From NCBI GenBank assembly GCA_038207265.1, contig JBBQZZ010000003.1, forward strand, positions 434,001 to 498,000: 64,000 bases of DNA, written 5' to 3'. Positions 54,778 to 62,762 of this stretch are shown here, piece after piece; position 1 is the first letter of the stretch; each line of letters begins with the position of its first letter. The stretch is from JACMLD01 sp038207265. Lineage in GTDB: Bacteria > Bacteroidota > Bacteroidia > Chitinophagales > Chitinophagaceae. The notes beneath the pieces are model-generated. The model saw nothing but the letters and a program-made list of their open reading frames with translations, was not told the origin of the DNA and searched no databases. Both the position numbers and the translations under genes were made by a program.

Positions 54778-54813
54778 AGAAGCCGCTTGAAAATTCAAGC
54801 GGCTTTTTATTTT
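54778..54813 (+). terminator. Terminator of rng
   Basis: Stem AAGCCGCTTGAA / TTCAAGCGGCTT with an AA loop (10-bp stem if an AAAATT-type loop forms), followed by TTTATTTTG, 22 bp after the rng stop. Confidence 0.9.
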
Positions 54814-54828
54814 GTTTAACTTTTTTTC

Positions 54829-55433
54829 GGACCGGGTGAGTCATAAACATAATGGTGATCTGATGAACTATATGTGACACAACATCCTCTTCGGGAGATG
54901 TTGCTCGGAAGCAAAACTTTTCATTTATTGCAAGGCATGGAGGTCCCTCCTACGTCGGGATGACAGGACCGGGTGTATTATAAACATAATGGGGATCTGA
55001 TAAACTATATGGTGAGTCTGTCATGCCGACGATAGGAGGCATCTCAAGTTCTTCGCGAACGAACCTGCAGAAACTTATATTTATTGCAAGGCGTGGAGGT
55101 CCCTCCTACGTCGGGATGACAGGACCGGGTGTATTATAAACATAATGGGGATCTGATAAACTATATGGTGAGTCTGTCATGCCGACGATAGGAGGCATCT
55201 CAAGTTCTTCGCGAACGAACCTGTAGAAACTTACATTTATTGCAAGGCGTGGAGGTCCCTCCTACGTCGGGATGACAGGACCGGGTGAGTCATGAAGATA
55301 ATGGTGATCTGGTGAACTATATGGTGAGTCTGTCATGCCGACGATAGGAGGCATCTCAAGTTCTTCGCGAACGAACCCGTAGAAACTTTCATTTATTGCA
55401 AGGCGTGGAGGTCCCTCCTACGTCGGGATGACA
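54829..55433. repeat. Tandem array of four palindromic units (family A)
   Basis: Units start at 54829, 54966, 55122 and 55278, each with GGACCGGGTG. The last three are exactly 156 bp; the first is a diverged 137-bp copy. Each full unit is a 53-bp spacer-like part followed by a 103-bp element (55019-55121, 55175-55277, 55331-55433). The element is bounded by imperfect inverted ends TGTCATGCCGACGATAGGAGG and CCTCCTACGTCGGGATGACA, with a TTCGCGAA palindrome inside. Unit 1 carries a different central hairpin with a C(TTCG)G loop near 54885-54906. No open frame is conserved through the units. The inverted ends point to a MITE-like or structured-RNA element. Confidence 0.85.
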
Positions 55434-55781
55434 GGCGCCGTGTCTCCGCCAAATCAACTTACATCTACATCATTTTTACGCGGGACACGGGGCTCATGCT
55501 GCTTCAATCATTTTCTTACTCTTGACGGCGAGTGCCGCGTATTTTACTGTTATTTGAAATGCATGCTGCGGACACATCGCCTGAGAAAAGTTAGGCGCTT
55601 TCTTTTCGGCGCCGTGCCTCCGCCAGATCAACTTACATCTACATCATCTTTACGCGGGACACGGGGCTCATTCTAATTCAATCATTTTCTTACTCTTGAC
55701 GGCGAGTGCCGCGTGTTTTACTGTTATTTGAAATGCGTGCTGCGGACACATCGCCTGCGAAAAGCCGGGAGGCCAGCATCT
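55434..55781. repeat. Two 174-bp tandem units of a second element (family B)
   Basis: Copies start at 55434 and 55608 with GGCGCCGTG, exactly 174 bp apart and joined directly to family A. Each has a 148-bp core (55434-55581, 55608-55755) with imperfect inverted ends GGCGCCGTGTCTCCGC and GCGGACACATCGCC, an inner CGGC-gagt-GCCG hairpin, and a 26-bp tail that differs between copies. GC content is clearly higher than in the flanks. Frames of 82 and 61 codons cross the units but follow the repeat structure and carry no protein features. Confidence 0.85.
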
Positions 55782-55799
55782 TTTCACTCGGCAGGGAAG

Positions 55800-55868
55800 G
55801 AAGAGATAAAGTCGTAATTTTTTTAATTCTTAAATTAAAAAGAAGCCGCTTGAATTTTCAAGCGGCTT
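55800..55868. repeat. Duplicate of the rng 3' end and terminator
   Basis: GAAGAGATAAAGTCGTAA at 55800-55817 copies the last 18 bases of rng (54740-54757) with one mismatch. After a 25-bp AT-rich spacer (22 bp in the original) the same AAGCCGCTTGAA / TTCAAGCGGCTT hairpin follows. The copy contains no extended reading frame of rng. Confidence 0.8.
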
Positions 55869-55873
55869 CTTTT
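55838..55873. terminator. Bidirectional terminator, second copy
   Basis: Near-perfect stem of about 15 bp around a TTTT loop (AAAAGAAGCCGCTTGAA with its complement TTCAAGCGGCTTCTTTT), with A- and T-rich flanks that give a T run on both strands. It ends the convergent SusC/SusD/lipoprotein operon at 55900. Confidence 0.9.
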
Positions 55874-55899
55874 ATTACAAAATTGATTTGAGTATTTTA

Positions 55900-56760
55900 T
55901 TATTGTTTCTGAAGTTGAAATTTATTTCCGGAATAAAGGTCAGTGCCATAAGTTACATCAACCAATAAGTTGATATAACCTGTGCAAGAAAATACAAAAC
56001 CTGTTGCGGCAACTTTAGCAGGAACTGTTCCATAACTTCCTGCTGGCTGGGTTGCGACAGTGGCAGCTCCAGTGGCAGCATCCACATTTACTATCCAGGG
56101 TAGCCTTCCTACTCCACCCGCACCAGCAGCAGGGTAAGCCAGGAATTGAATTGAATTCGCATCGGGTCCGGCAGTAACTGTAATAATATCGCCAGTTGCA
56201 AAGTCAACCCAATCACCATCATAAACAACTTTGTAAGTGCCAATAGATGCGGCTTGGTCAAACCCGCATACAGCGGTAGCGGTCCAGGTAAATATAATCT
56301 TATATACTGCAAATGAGGTATAATTCGATGGTGTGTTAATAGCATTGAACTTTCTTCCGTCAGTTGTCACTACTTCGTTTTGCAACACATATTGATTTCC
56401 CGGAGTAATGGTAGCTGGCGCGAGAGCCGCAGCTATTTCCGCAGTACTGGCAGTGATAGTCATCCCATCAGTGAATGGAAGATTTTTAATCAACTTCCAT
56501 TTTGTTTTATCCAGCGGATCTGTTCCTGTTGCCAGGTAAATGTTGACAGAAGTTACTGCAGCACCTTTGCTACCAACTTGAATGGATACAGTGGCCGTGG
56601 GTTTACTAAAATCAAGGTTGCCATTGATGTTTTTGGTCAGGGTTAACAAGGAGCCACCAATAAGATTATTTTTATCACCGCTAATATTATCCTTTTTACA
56701 AGAGTATACACCAAATAGAACAAGAGCGATACTCGAAAGTGTTATGATTAATTTTTTCAT
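55900..56760 (-). CDS. Surface lipoprotein of the second Sus-type operon
   Basis: 286 residues. A lipoprotein signal (LVLFGVYSCKK, Cys21) is followed by beta-rich, threonine/valine-rich sequence with two likely Ig-like parts: about 45-150 (TATVSIQVGSKGAAVTSVNI) and about 155-286 (IGTYKVVYDGDW, ITVTAGPDANSIQFLAYPAAG). It occupies the SusE/SusF-like position, last gene after susC-susD, 11 bp downstream of susD, and would be a surface-exposed accessory binding protein. I recognise no named domain with confidence. Confidence 0.8.
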   Translation of the reverse strand: MKKLIITLSSIALVLFGVYSCKKDNISGDKNNLIGGSLLTLTKNINGNLDFSKPTATVSIQVGSKGAAVTSVNIYLATGTDPLDKTKWKLIKNLPFTDGMTITASTAEIAAALAPATITPGNQYVLQNEVVTTDGRKFNAINTPSNYTSFAVYKIIFTWTATAVCGFDQAASIGTYKVVYDGDWVDFATGDIITVTAGPDANSIQFLAYPAAGAGGVGRLPWIVNVDAATGAATVATQPAGSYGTVPAKVAATGFVFSCTGYINLLVDVTYGTDLYSGNKFQLQKQ

Positions 56761-56771
56761 TGTTTTATTTT

Positions 56772-58460
56772 TTAGTGTATAAAGTCAGCCGGATTAGTAT
56801 CCCAGAATACCTGGGTTGTTACCGTTGGTTTCTGTGTAGCATTCTTATTAAAATTCACATACGCATTTGGATAGAAGAATGAACGGATAAAAGAACCTTC
56901 ATTCGGCAACAGTGTCCGCTGTAAATTATCTGGTTTACCTGTTCTGCGATAGTTATTATAAGGCTCAATTCCATTACCCCAGGCAGCAAGATAATATTCA
57001 CGAATAATAACATTCAACTGAGCATCCGGTGTTGCGGCAGTGGTGTAAAGTTGTTCCACTTTGTTAATATAGTTTTGCTGCCTGGTAGCAGTGATAAGTT
57101 TTGTTGTATCTGTTGTAGGAATAGTATATCCAACCGTTGTTGCAAAACCTTTCACTTTATTGAAAGACTCATTGATACCAGATTTCATTAAAGCAAGCGG
57201 GTCGCCGGTTGTACCCAATGTTAGTGCAGCTTCTGCTTTTAGGAAATAGGTATAAGATGATAACCAGATTGGAGCAATACCAGCACCTTTTGCACCTTTT
57301 TGGCGGCCAGCACCCTGTCCAACAGACTTGTTTTGATCCGCATCAAATTCACCTGCAGCAGGATAAAGCCCCCAGGTGCTTTTCAGCAAACCGTCAGGTC
57401 CGGTTCCTTCATTGTTGCCATGGTCTCTTCCCCAATATCCTTTGCCCACCAGGCAATAAGGTACACCGGGTGCATAGGGAGAAGGACGATAATAGCAAGC
57501 TAATGCGAACTGCAACGTAGTAACATCTGGTGTTCTCGCATCGTTGGTGACGTCATCTAACTGACGATAAATATAATAACGAAGCCTTGGATCAACAATA
57601 CCTTTTTCCTGGAACAAAGCCCACATATAATGAACACCGAGATAATCCGCAGTACCGTTGTCTGTACCGTAATTGCTTACATAGTGTCCATAGCGGCTGT
57701 CTGGTGCCTGGTCTTTAGTACCATAACTAAAAACAAAATCCTGGGAAGATGAGTTGATCAGATCATTCTCCGCCAACAACGCATTTATTTTGGTTGTTGA
57801 ACCGGTTGGATCTACAAGCCTTGTTTGCACATACGCTTTTAACTTTATAGTCTTTGCAAAAGTTGTCCATTTGGCTTTGCTGCCGGCATAAAACAAATCG
57901 TTGGCAGGAGAAGCAGAAGAAGTTTTAGCGAAATCAGCAATGGCATCATCCAGTATGGCCAGTGCTGAATCGTAAACCAATTTGCCTTTATCAGCTTTTG
58001 GATTGGTATTCTCAACTCCCTTGTTTGCTTCAGTATAAGGAACATCGCCAAAAAAGTCTACCAGCGTAATCATGGTATACGCTTTTAAAACTTTCGCAAT
58101 ACCGGAATGAATGTACTGACCTTTCGAGGCCGCAATCGGAATCATAGTATTGGCAGTTTTGAAAATGGATGTATAAGCATTGGTCCAAATTCCATCATAG
58201 CTACCAGGGCCATACGCATTTTGATAGGTAGGTCCAAACATGGTTTCCATGCGCATGATGGGATCCGTTAAATCAGATCCATTCTGGTAAAACCCATTGA
58301 AATTAAGTTCAAGATTGCTCAGGTAAAGATCCACGTCTGCAGCCTCCGGGGTAGGCGCATTCGGATTATTCAACTGTGAGTCCAGGTTATCGTTCAGCTT
58401 TTTACAAGCCGACAGGAACAACACAGCTGATGCTATTATTAATATCTTTTTCATTTTCAT
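56772..58460 (-). CDS. SusD/RagB-like lipoprotein (SusD_2 type)
   Basis: 562 residues. Lipobox VLFLSACKKLNDNL (Cys19), then the DxQLNNPNAPTPEAADVDLYLSNL opening of the SusD-like_2 subfamily. Helical repeats follow: IWTNAYTSIFKTANTMI, GIAKVLKAYTMITLVDFFGDVPYTEA and KADKGKLVYDSALAILDDAIADF. The C-terminal half has ILSSYTYFLKAEAALTLG-like and REYYLAAWGNGIEPYNNYRRTG elements, typical of the subfamily. It works with the SusC 18 bp upstream to take a nutrient into the periplasm. The substrate is unknown: no enzyme gene is linked. Confidence 0.94.
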   Translation of the reverse strand: MKMKKILIIASAVLFLSACKKLNDNLDSQLNNPNAPTPEAADVDLYLSNLELNFNGFYQNGSDLTDPIMRMETMFGPTYQNAYGPGSYDGIWTNAYTSIFKTANTMIPIAASKGQYIHSGIAKVLKAYTMITLVDFFGDVPYTEANKGVENTNPKADKGKLVYDSALAILDDAIADFAKTSSASPANDLFYAGSKAKWTTFAKTIKLKAYVQTRLVDPTGSTTKINALLAENDLINSSSQDFVFSYGTKDQAPDSRYGHYVSNYGTDNGTADYLGVHYMWALFQEKGIVDPRLRYYIYRQLDDVTNDARTPDVTTLQFALACYYRPSPYAPGVPYCLVGKGYWGRDHGNNEGTGPDGLLKSTWGLYPAAGEFDADQNKSVGQGAGRQKGAKGAGIAPIWLSSYTYFLKAEAALTLGTTGDPLALMKSGINESFNKVKGFATTVGYTIPTTDTTKLITATRQQNYINKVEQLYTTAATPDAQLNVIIREYYLAAWGNGIEPYNNYRRTGKPDNLQRTLLPNEGSFIRSFFYPNAYVNFNKNATQKPTVTTQVFWDTNPADFIH

Positions 58461-58478
58461 AATTAGTTGTTTTTTCTT

Positions 58479-61400
58479 TTAGAACTGTAGCTTTAAACTT
58501 GCACCTATCCTGCGTGAAGAAGGACCTGCAAACAAATCGATACCTGCTGCATTACCCACTCCAAGACTATTGCTTTCAGGATCAAAATTTGTATACTTTG
58601 GAAAATTAGGCGCATAGTACCAAAGGTTATTACCAGAAACACTAAGCGATGCAGAACCAAAAGGAGTTCTCTTTAAAATAGCCTGCGGCAAGCTATATGA
58701 AACTGATAATTCACGTAAGCGGATTACAGTTGCATCATATACAGTTACTGAATTGGGGCCAAATCCATAAGCATTGAAGAAAATATTGTCAACACTCTGC
58801 TGAATATCATTGGGTGTACCATCCTGTTTTACTGTGTTGGGTATGATGAAAGGAAGTGTTCTGTCAAAATCAGTATCCTTTGTAGTACCCCGTGCCAACA
58901 TGGTACGTACCGTATTGGAGAACATCTCACCACCCTGCCTGTAATCCCACTGCATACGGAATGAGAAAGATTTATAGCTGAGTGTACTGATACCCGTTAG
59001 TTTATAGTGAGGGTTGGGGTCTCCAATGATAGCGATGTCGGAAGAACCAAGAAAGTATCCGTTTGCATCAACAATTCCCAAACCAGTTTTAGGGTCTTTT
59101 TGTACATAAGATCCTTTAAGAATACCCAGGGGCTGACCTTCTTCTGCATAAGTACCAGGTCCACCACCATAACCGCCTGTTTGAATTTGTTTGATATCTG
59201 CAGGCAGGTCATGTACTTTGCTCTTGTTGATAGTGTATATACCATCCAATTGCCATACCCAGTTTTTGTTATTTACAACCTTATAACCAAGTGCTATTTC
59301 TATTCCTTTGTTATCAACTGCACCTGCATTGATGGCCGTTACAGTATAACCCGTAGAAGCATCCAGGTTTCTATCCAGGATCTGGTTGCTTGCAGTACGG
59401 AAATAAACGGTAGCGTCTAAAGTAAGTCTCCTGTTGAAGAATGTACCTTCAATTCCTGCTTCTGTTTCTTTGATCAACTCAGGTTTCAGGTTTGGATTGG
59501 GCACCCTGTTTGGAATAGCGCCTACATTAATAACGTTACCATTTTTATCAACAAAAGCATTAGTAGCTAAACTAAGAGATGCCCTTGTATTATATGGATC
59601 AGGAAAATGTGCACTGGTTGAATAACCTACACGCAATTTCAGGTAATTTATAACACTGCTTCCTTTCAGGCTTTCAATAGCCGCTGTTGGAATGAAAGAT
59701 CCACTTATACCAGGATAGAACAGGGTTCTGTTGCTTTTTTCCAGTGTAGATACCCAGTCATTACGGCCATTCAGTGTTGCGAAAAGAAATTCTTTATAAC
59801 CAACAGTTGCCTGTGCATAGACACCAGCTCTTGTTTTTGCAACCTTATAATCAAGGTCACTTCCGCCTTCACTTAAGATATCATGGCTGATGAAATTGCT
59901 GTGATCGAATAAGCCATAAACAATCTGCTGTGTACTCTTATTTCCGTTTTGTGAATAATTATCATGACGGATATCGGCACCCGCATCCACACTCAGATTA
60001 AAGTTGCTCCCTATATTAGTAACATAGTTGGCGAGTAATGTATGATTTAAAATAGAATTAAAAGAACTAGTAGTACGATACAAACCATTGACATATCCGG
60101 TTCCACCACTTTTACCACCTTTGTTTACTGTCAAAGATTGTAATTCATTGTATACATCAAGTCCAAAGCGATAGGACAGGCTCAAGCCTTTCATGATATC
60201 GTATTTCAAGCCGAAAGCTCCATAGCTGCGATAAGTAACGTCTTTTGATAATGCGTTGTTAGCAGTCCATCTTGGATTTTCAATATCATTACCACCACGA
60301 TAATATATACTTGAATGATCCACCGGATTTTCATAAGGCAGACCCGATAGGTTAATACTGCGTGGCGTAAAAAGTAAAAATCCAAAAACAGAAGAAACAT
60401 CTGGTCCACCACCACCACCATTGGCACCAACGATGGGCGTCTGAAAATCGGTAATCGCAAAATTAATACTGGCATTCATGGTGAAATTATTTGCCAGTTT
60501 TGCGGTTCCACCCAGGCCAAAATTATTTTTGAAGACCCTGTTATTGGGTGTAAAACCCTGGTCGTCCATATAACTATAATTGGCATTGAAAGTTGTATTT
60601 GCACCCGCAGCTGCTACGTTGATTGAACTGGTGCTAACAACACCTGTTCTGAAAAAATTGGGAACACTGTTGTAAGCCCTATAGTCCTGTTTATTCGTAC
60701 CGCCATATAAGGCTGGATAGGCGGCTTTATAAGAAGGGGAATAAGCCACCTGTAACGGAGGATCAGTGAATTTTGCACCCCAGTTGCTGAAAGCGGCAGA
60801 AGGGGCAAGGTCAAAACCACCACCGTAAGTATTCTGATAGTCTGGTAGATTGGCCACCTTATTTACAAACAAAGATTGGGAAGCTGTAATCTCAAGCTTT
60901 TTGTTGATTTTACGGGTTGAACCATTTTTTGTAGTAACCAGGATAACACCGTTTCTGGCTGCTTCACCATAAAGGGTAGTAGCACTTAAACCTTTAAGAA
61001 CGTTTACACTTTCGATATTGTTGGGATCCAAATCCAGGAAACGGCTGGAGGAAGATGTTCCGCCACCATACTGAAAATTGTCTCCACCATTATTACCACC
61101 ATCAAACGGAACACCATCTACTATAAATAATGGAGTTGATGCACCACCGGTAATGGTACTGATACCACGAATATTAATGTTGGTACCACTACCAGAGATA
61201 CCACTGGTATTGAGTACGCTCAAACCGGCAACCTTACCATTTAAGACCCGGCCTATATCACCTTCTGGTCTTAACTCAAGATCTTTGCTGGTAACAGTAG
61301 TTACAGAATAACCCAACGCTTTCTTTTCACGTTTAATACCAAGTGCTGTAACAACTACTTCGCTCAACGCCTGGTTAGATGATGTCATCACCACAGCGAG

Positions 61401-61664
61401 AGAGGTAGAATTGTCAACAACCACTTGTTTTCTGTCGAAGCCTACACTTGAAAAAATCAGTGTAGTACCGGGCTTGATAGTTAATTTGAATTGCCCGTTT
61501 GCATCACTTGTCGTTCCTCGTTTGGAGTTTCTTTCTTGAATAGAGACCCCGGCAATTGGGTTGCCCTTATCATCAGCAACTTTACCGGAAATCTCAACAT
61601 TCTGGGACATGGCTGTCTGGAATAACAAAACCATCCCCACTAAGCAGCTTAGTAGTTTTCTCAT
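58479..61664 (-). CDS. SusC/RagA-type TonB-dependent receptor, second copy
   Basis: 1061 residues. Signal peptide MRKLLSCLVGMVLLFQTAMSQ; carboxypeptidase-D-like fold about 22-100 (ISGKVADDKGNPIAGVSIQE); SusC box ALSEVVVTALGIKREKKALG; plug about 120-235 with GTNINIRGISTITGGASTPL and FIVDGVPFDGG; then the barrel to an aromatic end strand (IGASLKLQF). It is distinct from the copy at 5-8 kb: it belongs to the subfamily with the VVTALGIKREKKALGY signature and pairs with a SusD_2-type partner. An exact-spacing promoter sits just upstream, and it is first gene of the susC-susD-lipoprotein operon. Confidence 0.95.
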   Translation of the reverse strand: MRKLLSCLVGMVLLFQTAMSQNVEISGKVADDKGNPIAGVSIQERNSKRGTTSDANGQFKLTIKPGTTLIFSSVGFDRKQVVVDNSTSLAVVMTSSNQALSEVVVTALGIKREKKALGYSVTTVTSKDLELRPEGDIGRVLNGKVAGLSVLNTSGISGSGTNINIRGISTITGGASTPLFIVDGVPFDGGNNGGDNFQYGGGTSSSSRFLDLDPNNIESVNVLKGLSATTLYGEAARNGVILVTTKNGSTRKINKKLEITASQSLFVNKVANLPDYQNTYGGGFDLAPSAAFSNWGAKFTDPPLQVAYSPSYKAAYPALYGGTNKQDYRAYNSVPNFFRTGVVSTSSINVAAAGANTTFNANYSYMDDQGFTPNNRVFKNNFGLGGTAKLANNFTMNASINFAITDFQTPIVGANGGGGGPDVSSVFGFLLFTPRSINLSGLPYENPVDHSSIYYRGGNDIENPRWTANNALSKDVTYRSYGAFGLKYDIMKGLSLSYRFGLDVYNELQSLTVNKGGKSGGTGYVNGLYRTTSSFNSILNHTLLANYVTNIGSNFNLSVDAGADIRHDNYSQNGNKSTQQIVYGLFDHSNFISHDILSEGGSDLDYKVAKTRAGVYAQATVGYKEFLFATLNGRNDWVSTLEKSNRTLFYPGISGSFIPTAAIESLKGSSVINYLKLRVGYSTSAHFPDPYNTRASLSLATNAFVDKNGNVINVGAIPNRVPNPNLKPELIKETEAGIEGTFFNRRLTLDATVYFRTASNQILDRNLDASTGYTVTAINAGAVDNKGIEIALGYKVVNNKNWVWQLDGIYTINKSKVHDLPADIKQIQTGGYGGGPGTYAEEGQPLGILKGSYVQKDPKTGLGIVDANGYFLGSSDIAIIGDPNPHYKLTGISTLSYKSFSFRMQWDYRQGGEMFSNTVRTMLARGTTKDTDFDRTLPFIIPNTVKQDGTPNDIQQSVDNIFFNAYGFGPNSVTVYDATVIRLRELSVSYSLPQAILKRTPFGSASLSVSGNNLWYYAPNFPKYTNFDPESNSLGVGNAAGIDLFAGPSSRRIGASLKLQF

Positions 61665-61690
61665 GTTGTTTTGATTTGTTTAGAAGGTCT

Positions 61691-61721
61691 TAAAACTAAG
61701 TTAATTTGTATAAACAGCAAA
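61691..61721 (-). promoter_or_regulatory. Promoter of the second Sus-type operon
   Basis: On the minus strand TTTG, 19 bases, then TAGTTTTA: an exact -33 box and a 7/8 match to TAnnTTTG at the canonical spacing. The -7 box ends 26 bp before the SusC ATG, giving a short leader. Confidence 0.55.
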
Positions 61722-61946
61722 AATATAATGACAAAACTACGGATGGCTATGCTGCATGAAGTAATATTTGGTAAGAAATGAAATTATGCAGTTAATATTT
61801 ATTTATTATCAGCATTGATGATACTTAACTGATGTAGATCAAGAGCTTATAACTAAATACAATAAACAAACCAATTATGTATTATGATTATTTATAGAGG
61901 GAGCGTTAAAATGGTATTAAGAATTTAAATTGGCTGTAATCAGCTT

Positions 61947-62651
61947 TTATTTCAATGAAATATAGTAGTCAATTATTTTTTTTAAATCTTGCTGAGATTT
62001 GAAACCAAGGCTGTTTGTTTTTATGTATTCTTCCATTTCAGCACTTTTATTTTTCAATATTCCGAGGATATAAGACTTGTCTTTTTTTATTTTGATAATT
62101 GAAACACCTGTAAAAAAGTATAAGTCTTCATAAGTTCTGAACTCTCTATTGGATTCGCCGCTGAACTCATTTTTTTCTGTAATAATATTTGTTCTGAATG
62201 ATTTGAGCAGGCTGACCTTCCCTTTGGATAAATAGAGATAAAAATTTTTTTCATTCTGGTTGTCTATTGGCGGAAAACCAGATGCAAAATGATATTCTAT
62301 CGCCGGAAATTTAGTGGAATCTATTAAAGCAACCTCTTTAACGGATCCTGCTGGCAGGCTCATTTCCAGTTTATTTTCTGTGAGGTAATGAATTTCCTTG
62401 CTTTCAAGATTTATTTTAAGCAGTCTTTTAGAATAGGTTTTGTTATTGTTAAGCGTTAAATATCCGTATTTCCAGTCTGCGATAAAAAACGGCGAACCCG
62501 CAATATCTTTATACGGATTTTCAAATAGTCTCCCGCTTGCATCAAATATCCTCATTGTATTAGATCGATCGCCTTCAAATGCTTCCTGCGCATAAAACGG
62601 TAACGAACATACGATTGATATGATAACCGAAAATACATTTCTCATATTCAT
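61947..62651 (-). CDS. Secreted hypothetical protein
   Basis: 234 residues with a signal peptide (MNMRNVFSVIISIVCSLPFYAQ). The body is beta-strand-like and rich in Lys and Asn (FIADWKYGYLTLNNNKTYSK; FPAIEYHFASGFPPIDNQNE; KNFYLYLSKGKVSLLKSF) and ends in an amphipathic C-terminal helix (QQDLKKIIDYYISL). I recognise no domain. It stands alone between two Sus-type loci on their strand, 282 bp upstream of the second susC and 111 bp downstream of the third susD, so it is probably transcribed separately; a terminator lies upstream. Confidence 0.75.
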   Translation of the reverse strand: MNMRNVFSVIISIVCSLPFYAQEAFEGDRSNTMRIFDASGRLFENPYKDIAGSPFFIADWKYGYLTLNNNKTYSKRLLKINLESKEIHYLTENKLEMSLPAGSVKEVALIDSTKFPAIEYHFASGFPPIDNQNEKNFYLYLSKGKVSLLKSFRTNIITEKNEFSGESNREFRTYEDLYFFTGVSIIKIKKDKSYILGILKNKSAEMEEYIKTNSLGFKSQQDLKKIIDYYISLK

Positions 62652-62712
62652 ACACTTCCTAGTAAATTCATTAAAATTAATAAAAAGCCGGGCACCTTAT
62701 TTATTGATAAAT

Positions 62713-62745
62713 AAAAAGCTGCCCCAAACAAAGGAGCAGCTTTTT
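62713..62745. terminator. Terminator of the third SusD gene
   Basis: 10-bp stem AAAAAGCTGC / GCAGCTTTTT with a 13-nt loop, T runs on both strands, 17 bp after the SusD stop. Confidence 0.9.
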
Positions 62746-62762
62746 ATCAAACATAGAATTAA

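Noticed and set aside
54829..55781. CRISPR array
   Set aside because: Repeat units are 156 and 174 bp and nearly identical throughout; there are no short repeats with unique spacers and no cas genes.
55428..55891. Reading frames of 82 and 61 codons in the repeat block
   Set aside because: They follow the 174-bp repeat period, share the same words, cross element borders and show no protein features.
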